Below, piece after piece: positions 47,140-57,800 of a stretch of 64,000 nt of DNA (positions are counted from its first letter, which is position 1; each line of letters starts with the position of its first letter). Both the position numbers and the translations under genes were made by a program. Source of the stretch: Lagopus muta (lineage: Eukaryota; Chordata; Aves; Galliformes; Phasianidae); NCBI RefSeq assembly GCF_023343835.1, contig NC_064433.1, positions 71,260,032-71,324,031 on the forward strand. The letters are read 5' to 3'. The notes beneath the pieces are model-generated. The model did no database searches. It saw only the letters and a list, made by a program, of their open reading frames with translations, and was not told where the DNA came from.

Positions 47140-47565
47140 CTGACAAGTGAGAATGAAGGAGAATGACAAGCTGAGGGATCTGGGCTTGTTCAGCCTGGAG
47201 AAAAGAAGGCTGCGGGATGATCTCATTGCAGCCTTTCAGTACGTAAAGGGAGCCTACAAACAGGAGGGGAGTCAACTCTTTACAAGGCTAGATAACAGCA
47301 GGACAAGGGGAAATGGTTTTAAGTTGAGGAAGGGAAGATTTAGGTTGGAAGTCAAAGGGAAGTTCTTTACAGAGAGAGTGGTGAGGTGCTGGAACAGGCT
47401 GCCCAGAGAGGCTGTGGATGCCCCGTTTCTGGAGGTGTTCAAGGCCAGGTTGGATGGGCTCTGGGCAGTCTGGTCTAGTATTGAATGTAGAGGTTGGTGG
47501 CCCTGCATGTGGCAGGGGGTTGGAGCTTAATGAGGTCCCTTCCAACCCTGTCCATTCTGTGAGTT
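47140..47565 (+). repeat. CR1 3' portion (sense)
   Basis: Sense CR1: GGGCTTGTTCAGCCTGGAGA, CAGGCTGCCCAGAGAGGCTG, GGTGTTCAAGGCCAGGTTGG and GGTCCCTTCCAACCC, ending CCATTCTGTGAGTTC. An open frame of 127 codons crosses it, but this is CR1 3' sequence and not a host gene. Confidence 0.94.
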
Positions 47566-48633
47566 CATCCAGGTGAGAAGCCATCACCATCCATCCCCAG
47601 AATGGCAAGTCTTTATCTAGATTAGTGTGTTTGATGGCTAGAGTTTATTTTGACTGAACTACCAGATAGAAGGAGAATAACTCATCTCCTTCCTCACAAG
47701 GGCAGATACAAGGATTATATCAGTGTAGTTGGATGTGGTGACAAACCAGAGGGCAAAGGAGGTGATAGTGATATAAGGCATGTTTACACAGCAAAGGAAA
47801 AGGTATGACTGCAGCATGTGCTAGCCTGAGAAACAGGAGCAGGAAGGGACAAGCATTGGGCTTTGTGTGGTTCTGGTGGGAGTAAATAGCAGCAAATTTG
47901 TCTCTCAAAGTACTGTGTTCTGTGTGGCTGCCTGAACTAAAGGCTGCCTGGCTCATCTTTGCTGTTAGGGTTATCCACAAACTAGCTAGATTAAGGTACA
48001 CAGAAAGGATTTTATATGTCCACAGTCACATCTCCAATACCATCAGTTTTCAACTGCAGATACAAGAAATCAAGTGCTGGAATTCTCTTGCTGAAGGCCA
48101 CCTGGACCTTCTGATTGCACATTGTAATCCCAGAAACACATTAAGCTTAGTAGAACTGACATGAAAACAGAAGGAAATTCTGCCTGTGCTTTAATTTATT
48201 GTCTTACATTGCTATTAAACGTGGTTGCATAAATCAAAATAATTAATAATTGCCCTTATTTCCTATTCCAGCTTATCCTAGCAATTTTTTCACATGTATT
48301 TTTTACTCAGATTTTTTTCTGATTAATTTCTGGAGATAGCTCCAGAATTATCTTTTCTGGGATCTTATGCTGTTTTGACATTGGAGCTGTTTTCATTAGA
48401 GGAATAAGTCTTTCTTTTGTTTTCTCAGAATCAGATTTCCCATGCTAACATTTACAGTTACAGATATGATACTTGCATTCTTTGAGTGCTCTTCGACATC
48501 CATTTATCACTGTCTGTTTCAGCTGCTGTTGAAACAATAGCAAACTGTATTGTCTGTGAATTTGGGACAGAACACTACTCACAGAAGCATGAATATACTT
48601 GCACAGCCATTAAAAATGTGAGCATCTATGGAG
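47566..48633. other. Gene desert segment 2
   Basis: About 1.1 kb of AT-rich sequence between a CR1 copy and a microsatellite. Nothing recognisable. Confidence 0.7.
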
Positions 48634-48651
48634 TTCCTTCCTTCCTTCCTT

Positions 48652-48683
<32 letters not shown>

Positions 48684-48801
48684 CCTGCCTTCCTGCCTTC
48701 CTTCCTGCCTTCCTGCCTTCCTGCCTTCCTGCCTGCCTTCCTGCCTGCCTCCCTGCCTCCCTTGCCTTCCTTGCCTTCCTTGCCTTCCTTCCTTTCCTCC
48801 C
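48634..48801 (+). repeat. Compound (TTCC)/(TGCC) microsatellite, about 165 bases
   Basis: A long tetranucleotide array of pure TTCC at the left, passing to mixed CTTCCTGC units and then CTTGC-type units at the right. Because the shared unit structure has few stops it is open in several frames on both strands; those frames are artefacts. Confidence 0.97.
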
Positions 48802-50731
48802 TACAATTTCTACACATGGTCCGTATTCTGTCTGATTACCAAAATGATTTACACCAGAATGAAGGAAAACAGAAACCACCCATTGGCTGTTTAATCATAT
48901 TTGTATTTGATGGTGTGTGTCAGAACATGTAGCATTACCATCGTATTTGCTATTTGCTTACAGTACACTACTGCATTGATACCTAACCAAAACGGTCTGT
49001 ACAGGCACAGATTAGACCTGAAAGTTTTCTGTGCTAACAAGAAAAGGCAAAAATAAGTAATTCACCACTGAAATGATTCTTCAAACAGGAATACATGTAA
49101 TATAGTCATTTGAGTCATGCTGGCTCAGGTTCAACAGAACTGGAAGGGAACAGGATTGTTGATGTTTGGTCTCCATCTGGACTACAGATGCTTTAAAGAG
49201 GGCATCCCAAGGGACTCTGTCCTTGCAGATAGAAAGAGGGTGCCTTACTTTCTAGGCCACTGTTCAAGAAAGGTGTAAAGAAAAAGGAAGACTGCAGGAA
49301 GGTGTACAAGGAACAATTCTTTATTCTGCATTTTAAAAGAAATTTTTGGTCACCAAGGCAATTTGGAGGAAGAAAAATCCTGAAAATATGCTCTGAGAAT
49401 GGCTACTACATCAAGAGCCACGAGGAGAAGAGGAGAAATGTTTATTTCTTTATTGTAACTTGGTTTAGGCACTAAGGTGACATTTTTGGGCATGCAGAAA
49501 AGGAAGAAAAAGGAAGATTACTTGTCTTTGGAATCAGGCTCCAGCTGAGAAAAGGTTTTTCCAGGATACTGTTTTCAGAGTTGGGTACCCAAATTCCACT
49601 GGGGTGTCAATTTTTGTGGTTACAGTCTCTTTGACCTCATCTGATGTAAGTGTGAAGTTTTGGGGAATGGTGCTCCAAGTTTAGCAGAACATTGTCCATG
49701 ATGAAGGGAGAGGCTGGGATAGAAAATGTCTTAATTGAAGAAATTTACCTGTACTTCTGGGAGTATATTTTTAGTGGTGTAGCAAAGAGTAAAGGGGAAA
49801 ATTTCTGTCAAGCTTGAATTCTAGAGCATTTCACTGTGAAAGAAGCAGTGGGCAGTGAAATAAGAATATCTGAACTCAAAAGCAAGTCAATGCATGCATG
49901 AAAAAAAATTTGGCAATTGTTTAGTGGAACAACACAGTCTTAATAGCACAGCATTAGGCAGAGGGCCAAGAGGCAAAAATATTTGTAAATAGAGTTTGCT
50001 AATTTTTTCCACTGGCAGACACAGCAAAGAGGGAGGGGTGAATTAGTGCTCTGGAGGACAGGCTTGGGAGCACGGGTCCCTCTAGGTTCGTGAACAGAAC
50101 TCTGTAATCCAAGTTCCATATGCAAATAAGAAGATTGTATGCATCTATACAGGGCAGGGAGATATAAAGAACATGTGGTAAGGAAGCATTCTTCTAGTTC
50201 AGGAACAGAAATTGAAAGATCATCAGAAATACAGGAGGAACCTGCTGGATATTTCTGCCTACAGACCTGCACCTTTATAGGATCTCTTAGGGTGCTTTTT
50301 TTCTGCAGTGTCTCTGTGTTTTTGGAAAGAAAATCCCCTGAGCACATCCAGCCTGTTCTGCTGTTGTTGCTGCTGTTACCTGCATGGTGCACCTGAGCTC
50401 TGTGCTGCTGACAGAAAATTTCTGGCACTGAGGAAGTTGGTGGATTCATTGCTTCTTTCACTGTAGAAAGATATTTAGCAGCTTTGCTTACAAAATAGCA
50501 GAGCGCCTCTCTTATACCAGATTGCAAGCTTTTCACAGGGGTGTCAATGTATTGGTGGGAATTTTGACCACTAGAGTGGTCATTTGTCTCCTTTCTGATG
50601 TTTGTGAGTCAGATACGGTGTACTTTTAAACCCACTTTTTGCTCTTTGTAACACTAAGAATAATCTTCACTGAAACACAACTGTACTGCAGAAAAGGACA
50701 GGCCATGTGGATTTTTTGAACTTCTGCAGTG
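48802..50731. other. Gene desert segment 3
   Basis: Non-coding sequence with one long open frame on the minus strand (49,940-50,536, 198 codons). That frame is Cys- and Ser-rich with a hydrophobic C-terminus and matches no family I know. No splice or promoter context supports it strongly. Confidence 0.6.
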
Positions 50732-51065
50732 AATCATAGAGCCATAGAACGGCTGGGGTTGGAAGGGACTCCAAGGATCATCAAGTTCCAACCCTCTTGC
50801 CACAGGTAGGGCCACCAATGTCCAGATCTGGTACTAGAACAGGTTGCCCAGGGCCCCATCCAACTGATCTTGAATGTTGTGAACACCTCCAGAGAAGGAA
50901 CATTCACAGCCTCTCTGGGCAGCCCATTCCAGCACCTCACCACTCTCTCCGTGAAGAATTTCCCCCTGACATCCTTACCTAAACCTTCCCTCCTTGAGCT
51001 TAAAACCATTCCCCCTTTTCCTATCACTATCTACCCGAGTAAAATGTTGATTTCCCCTTCTTTGA
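50732..51065 (-). repeat. CR1 3' end (antisense)
   Basis: It begins GAATCATAGAGCCATAGAAC and continues GGGGTTGGAAGGGACTCCAA, CCCCATCCAACTGATCTTGA and CCATTCCAGCACCTCACCAC. 5'-truncated. Confidence 0.94.
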
Positions 51066-51315
51066 GTGAAACAATTTTCACATCATGTTGTTAATGATTT
51101 TTTCTTGACCCAGAAGCATGGTAACTCACCTCTCTGATCCGCACTTTTCAGCATCTTAATTGAACTTTCTAAACTGAAGCCTTTCAAGATTGCCTTCTGA
51201 GGCAGACTCTTTTGGATTGGACATGTTTTAGACAGAACTCAAACCTGAATATCTTGCATCTAAATAGTGGACAAAAGAGCCTTGCAACACATACTGTTCA
51301 CATGAATAATGTAAC

Positions 51316-51410
51316 ATAAAAATAAAAATAAAAATAAAAATAAAAATAAAAATAAAAATAAAAATAAAAATAAAAATAAAAATAAAAATAAAAATAAAAA
51401 TAAAAATAAA
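51316..51410 (+). repeat. (AAAAAT)n hexanucleotide array
   Basis: About 16 clean six-base units over 95 bases. The opposite strand gives an artefact Phe-Ile dipeptide frame, confirming a six-base period. Confidence 0.97.
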
Positions 51411-51881
51411 GAGTGACAAATGATAAACATCCTGCTAACATTTACCTAACAGAAAGAAATGAAAAGGCACCTTAAAGATAACATACAGAGCTATTGGTTG
51501 TTTCACACAAAAAACACCAGCATTTCACCCGTACTCTCTAAATTGCAGTCTAGCATTCTTCTTCTCTGTAAAGTTGTATGTGAGCATCTAAACTAAAAAA
51601 AAAAAAAGGAAAATAAATGTTCAAGGGAGAACTTGAACACTTAGCACAAATGCAAAACCTGTGAAGCTAACATTATTAGCACACCAGGGTCAGTAACTTC
51701 CTATTTATGTAGGTATATATATTTTTTCTACAGAATGTTCTGTATAACAAAGTTAATATCTCACTTATGTAAGAGTTAAGAAAATGAGTGACTGTGTAAC
51801 AAATTTTTAAGAGTTCATCCCATTTAAACACAAATGGTACTCTGCATGCTTTCTGATGTATGAAAGTGAGGTATGGTTTAG

Positions 51882-51945
51882 AATCATAGAATCATAGAAT
51901 GGTTTGGGTTGGAAGGGACCTCAAAGATCATCTAGTTCCAGCCAC
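51882..51945 (-). repeat. Minimal CR1 3' tail (antisense), about 64 bases
   Basis: GAATCATAGAATCATAGAAT, GGTTTGGGTTGGAAGGGACC and AAAGATCATCTAGTTCCA closely match the CR1 terminus and then stop abruptly in unique sequence. It is the least diverged tail in the window by eye. Confidence 0.95.
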
Positions 51946-54292
51946 AAGAAACAAGCTAGAAATGTCTGTAAAAAGCAAGCAAATATTTAATTATTATTAA
52001 TTCATATTTTCAAAATGTAGGTCTGAAAATTCTTATTTTTAAATAAAACATGTGACTTCTAATTTTGAATGAGGATAGTTTCCATTTTAAAATGGACCTG
52101 AAAGAATGAAAGCTATGAATTAAAAAGGCTGAAAAAATCTTCTACATGATGCAAACCGTTTCACTGCTGGCTGAATGGAGAACCGCAACGGAGTATTTCA
52201 ATAACAGAAAAGATGACTCAGTCTAATCCACATCAACCTCCTTCCAAAAACAACAATTTCTAGAGTTCCCAGTGGGAATTCCTCTTTGTCGTTTGTGTGT
52301 GGTGACAGAGGTCCCCACTAGCTTCAACCTTGGTTGGAGAAGGACAGATTAAGATCGTGTGACATCTGCTCCCTAATTGCAGTTGTGGTTTTCCACTTCT
52401 CACCACTCAGGATTGGTAGGCAACCTCCCCAGCCTGGCCGTGATTGAGCAATGCCTTGGGGTTGCAAAGCTTGGAGCCCAAGACCTTGGAAACCACCTAT
52501 GTTCCTACAAATAGAAGCAGCAAAGGGTCGGGATGATTTGTTCCCACCTTGTACACACTACCATAGGTTATGTGATTAAACAGCAGCTCTGAGTTTGCAA
52601 AGCTGTCAATCCATACCTTTCATCAGCACTTAGTTCACTGAAAAAAAAAAACAACCAAAAAACAAAAAAACCCGCCACACCAACAGTTAAAAGCTTTGGA
52701 GTTGCATTTCTTAGTTTCTTAGGACAACCTCTCCACTGAGATATTTTGTCACAGTTTGGTGAAAGTCTGAGCATAGATTTTTACATGTTCTTTTTAACTT
52801 CTCTTTTGCATGCCTGAAGACTTCAAGACTTCATGCTTTGCTCACGTGGCTGTGGGGTCAGAGCCAAATCCCTTTTCTAGTTCAGTGATGCCGCACTGCA
52901 GCAAACTAGATAGTTGAGCATGGAACACCTTTGTACTTTCTAATTTGGGAGGGAATTTGGAGTCATGCTGGGACCATGCAGGAGAGCTGAAACCCACCTG
53001 ACCTCCACCAAGCCTCTTCCATTGTTCTTTTGGCCAGTGAGTTGGTGATGTAGGATCAGTACTGAGTCATCCATTTTGGCCTGAGGGCTCTGTAGCACAT
53101 GCTTGCCTGCAGACTTGGGCTGCAGTAGCCTGGAAATTGGTCCTGTGAATTTAAGAAATCGAACTTGTTTATTATGCTTTTAAAAATATTGAAGGAACAA
53201 AAGTCCCTAGGCTGACCTCTCTGCACAAGTTTTGCTGTTTGCAGTGAATACAGAAGGTTGCTTGGAGGGAGATCAAGGAGCAAGCCCCCCAGCTCATTGC
53301 TTTTGTGGCTTGTGACCGAATCCCACTAAAAACAACTTGTGATTTATTTCAGCTGCATAATAATATTACAAAGTAATAAAAGTAAAGGCATATTTAATGA
53401 TGTCCTTCCATTAAATGGTATGCCCTGGCTTTCTACCAATGGCTTTACAGACCTACTGGCGCCTGAGTCAAGACTCTTTCTCTCAGTGTGGGGAAAGACA
53501 TTAAAAACCATGAGACAGTCCTAAGTACCACCAGGTTATGCTGCACAATTCGTTTCCATTAGGCAAGTCATTTTTTTCCTTTCCTTGGCCACTGCAAATT
53601 TGTTATGCTAATAAACACACTTGTGTGATGGGACCCAATCTAAACAAATATTGACTTAGTAACTTTGCTGGACACATGCAGGATTAGACATCTGTGTCTC
53701 ATCATAGCCAAAGGTTTCTTCTCTCACCCTCTCATCTTCACAACATATCAGTACTTTTGGGCACAGCTTTCTTCAAGTCTCAAGCATTTGTTTGTTATTT
53801 CCATTATTTATTTATTTATTATTTTTATTAGTTGTAGTTTATTAGTTTTTGGGTTGTTTTTTAAATTAGTTTCTAAAAGTCAGGCAGCATCTGTTAGAAG
53901 AGAAAGAGGAAAGGAATTTCGAGGGTATGGAAAACTGGAGAAAAACAATATGGAGGAGTTATGGTTGTGGGATAGAAATCATTTGTTGACATCCTCCTGC
54001 CCAAAAGATTCAGAACTGTCTTACAAACTGAACAGGGGTCACTCTTCTGTAGACTACACTGCTGTGAAGTATGGGGAAACGCAGAGTGGTTGTGGCTGCC
54101 CTACTATTGCAAAGTATGAGGATTGTTGGTGGATGCTGCCCCAAACACGAGTTCAGCAGGGGAAGTCTGAGCACATCAGTTGGTCAGAGTTTCAAACACC
54201 TGTTTGTGTGAAAAGTGCAATAGAACATGCTGTTGGGATCTCAGTTTTCTATCTTTGCTGAATTATTTATTAATATTATTTTTATTATTTTA
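51946..54292. other. Gene desert segment 4
   Basis: AT-rich, no recognised gene. It contains an A-rich run near 52,641-52,672 and a TTTA-type run near 53,808-53,829. A plus-strand frame of 198 codons (53,665-54,261) runs through the TTTA run, giving a hydrophobic Ile/Phe/Leu stretch, followed by a polar part. No family recognised. Confidence 0.6.
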
Positions 54293-54345
54293 GCCCCCAT
54301 TTGGAGCACTGCATCCAGTCCTGGGCTCCCACCACAAAGCTGTAC
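54293..54345 (+). repeat. Short internal CR1-like fragment (sense)
   Basis: CATTTGGAGCACTGCATCCA followed by GTCCTGGGCTCCCACC resembles the CR1 segment that normally reads as a left-of-tail region. It lacks a CR1 3' tail, so it is a remnant. Confidence 0.6.
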
Positions 54346-54817
54346 TGCTGCATAAATCCCAGCCTGCTGGAGGGGTGGTGAAATGGACCACAGAGCAGGG
54401 AAAGCAGCAAGAGCTTTGCAGACTGTTATCTGGGTAGGACTGGGGGTAGAGCCTCATGGCAGGTAGCTGGTGCTGTCTCCCCTAACAGACCCAAAATGTT
54501 TACTGAATCTGGGTGCTTAATAGAAACGTCATGTTCTCTGACCTGATTTCTTCTGGCAGCCTATTATTAAATTCACCCCAAATATTAGCACAACGAGAAT
54601 TTAATAACATACTGCATAATTCTTACAAGATAACATAAACACTACAGTCATACATATTACGCTGTACAGAATTAACGTATTATTTTAGAAAAGGTTCCTT
54701 TGCCATTCCCCAGTAATATTGGTCTTGGTAAAAGTAAAAATGGTAAAAATGAATGCATTTTAAAACAAAATATTTGGTGCTTGCTTTATTATTGTCCATA
54801 TGAGTGAGGAGAAAAAC

Positions 54818-54875
54818 AAGGAGGAGGGGAAGAAAGAGAAAAAAGGAGGAGAAGGAGAAGGAAAGAGAAGGAGAG
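54818..54875 (+). repeat. All-purine tract, 58 bases
   Basis: A continuous run of A and G only, GGA/GAA-rich, ending at GAGAG before CACAG. Long purine runs can form triplex DNA and are prone to replication slippage. Confidence 0.95.
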
Positions 54876-57800
54876 CACAGTGTTTTCCCCTTCCACTTTG
54901 CATTTTATTAAAAATGCAGATCTATTCAGTTCTGTGTTGAAAATACAAACAAGCTCCTGAAAGCTGCTGTGTGTGACTCAAAGGGCTTGGATGGATAGAT
55001 GCAGGTCCTAACCTTTAATCTGCCTCACTTGCTCCTCCAGGATATTTTCCAAAAGCTGTTTTTCTGCACTCTAATGTCCTGCCAGTCATAATTTGTATTT
55101 CTGGACACATGAAAGAACTGTTTCCTGTCTCCAGTGAAAAAAAGGGAGGAAAAAGTATTTGAAGTCAGAACTGGGTTTTCTTTTAAAGCCTACTACGGGA
55201 AAACAAAAGCCATTTCCACCCCAGGCTTGGCTCTGTGAGACTGACTGCAGGCAGGAAGTGTTAACAAGCTGTGCTCAGGGCTACACTCCTCTTCCCATCC
55301 AAGCACCAGCCGGCACGCTCGCACTGAGAGGTGACTGGTGATCCATGACCCAGCTCACCAGCACAGCCCTATATCACAAGCCCACCTCTTGTGTGGGCCT
55401 GGAACTCCATGGACAGGAGCTAATCATTGATATGAAGGCCTTGCCTTGGCCCTGACGTGGGAGAAGGCCGAGTGGAGGGGAAGGACCTACAGGCTGCCGC
55501 GATGGGCACTTTGGGGTCCTGCTAAGCCTCCAGAACCTTTGGGAGGTGGTTGGTGCTGCTGGGAGAATGTTTGTGGCTGGGAATTTGGTGCCAGGGCTGC
55601 TTTTAGAGGTGCTGTTTTATGTGTAGCAGCTTCCCCCCACCACTCCTCTAATCTCTATTACATATCTACAGACAAAACAGCCACTTGGCATTGCATTGCG
55701 GATGTCTGCAACTTTTGCCAGGACGTTGACCGGAGGCCAGGAACTTGGGTGGAGACAGGAGCCAGAAGGTCATCTGGGGTTGCTGTTCTTTGTTAGAGCT
55801 AAATAACATTGTGAACGTATTAAAGCCCCTTTCCATGCACTGATTTTTTTTTTAAATACCTTCAGTAGCTGCCGTTTTTTTTTTTTTCTTCCCTTTCTGG
55901 GCTGGACTCATGTACAAATACACAAGGCAGAGTAGCCTGCTCACTTGCTTTTAGCGTGAAACCCTGTGTCTCAGGGTTATTTTTGAGAGAAATTAATGAA
56001 ATACTCCCTCCAAAGGTCTCGTCTGCAAGAGCAAGACTTGGGGTTCTTTGCCACTTTCTCTCTTTCCAACACTGAAGAGGTGCTTACCTTCACAAAACTA
56101 TCATGCAATCATTATTGTTTCCTAAGAAGAGAAGTTAAAAAATAAAGATGCAAGTGGTCTGAAGCAAATGCTGGTATCTGGAATTGAAGACCTGCTGCTG
56201 GATCCAGCAACACTGCTGAGCAGCAGTCCTCATGCTGCTGGAGCCAGTAGGGACTGAAAAAAACACAAGAAATACCTGCATTTTGTACAGATGATGTTAT
56301 TAAATAAGTTCTGCTTGCGTGTAGGTTCATCTACCTCTAAGATGACCAAGTTTAATGTATATTATTGAGCCATTAATGTGGATCCCCTTCATAAAATAGA
56401 CTGCTGATGAAAGTAATTATCTATATGATGCTTTCTTCCAGTGTCAAACTACAGCAAAATAATTACATGCTTACATAGAGACAGTAAATTATGTGGTTTC
56501 AAGAAAATCAAGTTTCATTCTTTTTTTTGACACTATGGCAAGAGCATTGCTGGTTGAACATGTGGAGTTCTGGGACTCACAGCAAAGCCTTCTATTCTAG
56601 CATGAGACTGGCACTGCAGTGGCTGTAGACAAGTGCCTTCCTCCTTTTTTAATTCAAGTATTCTTGTGCCCATGAACATGTACTACACATTGAATTCCAT
56701 TCATCTCCTACTCTCCTTCTTGGGATGTGACAGTCATGGGAGGTGTGTTGTTGCTGTTGATAGCGGGCAGCTTGTTTGGTGCAAGACCCCTCTTGAAGGG
56801 AGGTCTTGGTGTCATGCCCAAAAGGCAACAGACACATTGAATTACCCAGCAGCTGCTCTGTTTCATTCCCAGAACAGGATTTCTTTGTTTTGGGCAAAAA
56901 AGTCCTAACAAGTAACATGTAAAGATATCTCCCTGTATTTGTATATAGACACATATACATAACAACTAATAATATATACATTAACATTGTATTACTTATT
57001 AAATCTGGTTTTTTTTTCATACATATATGCTTTTCTCTGGAGTCTCAATGGATAAGGGGTGTTGTAATACAAAGCATTATTAGCACAGCTATATCCAGAC
57101 TGGTATCATTTTCCAGAGACATTATCTAATTATAGCATCCAAAAGACTGTAAGAATAAGATTTCATGATAACCATGAGTATTCCAAAGGGAGTAAGACTG
57201 TGGGAAGGTAAAACAGATGATCTTGATTTGCAGCAGGCAAGGTAAAAATTCCCCACAGTCTCTCAGTCCTACATCTCAGCCTCTTTATGCTGCTTAACTG
57301 TTTGGTATGGCTTCTGTATTTTTTTCTTTTAAAGGCAAGACAAATTGTCTAGCCACAAGTATTCAAACTGCTTTTAATCTGAGTCAAGAAATGTGCTGTA
57401 CTGCTTGGCTGTCTTTAAAGTCAAATACTACAGTAATTCTGCAAATGGTGTATTGGTCAAAGGATGAGCTGCAGCTTAATGTATCTACCTAGCTCCAATG
57501 TGCTTGACTTACAGCTCCCAAGCCCCCTTACCATTGGGGGCAGAGGGAGGCCCTCTGAGGTGGCACGATCACTTCAGCCCTCAGCCCCATTTTGACTGCA
57601 GCTGTGGCTTCGTGAGTCTTCTCTTGGGCAGCCTGGTAAAAACATGTCTGCTGCATCCACTCTTGCTAAAGCTAGCTGAAAACTCATCTCTAGCTGAGTA
57701 TTTAAATAACTTTTCTATGGGTTAAGAAAAGGACAGTTTCCCTGCAGCTGGGTTACTGGGAGGGCCAGACAAGCTCTGTGTCACAAGAAGCTGGTGGGAG

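Noticed and set aside
47147-47530. 127-codon frame with apparently protein-like composition
   Set aside because: It is CR1 3' sequence that happens to remain open; the same words recur in other CR1 copies in the window.
48610-48932. Several open frames of up to 148 codons with Leu-Pro-Ser or Arg-Lys-Glu-Gly repeats
   Set aside because: They come from the TTCC/TGCC microsatellite, which is open in several frames on both strands.
51228-51419. Frame with a long Phe-Ile dipeptide repeat
   Set aside because: It is the reverse-strand reading of the AAAAAT array.
55446-55796. 116-codon frame considered as a CDKN1B exon
   Set aside because: It shows no cyclin/CDK-binding motif and does not resemble the kinase-inhibitor domain.
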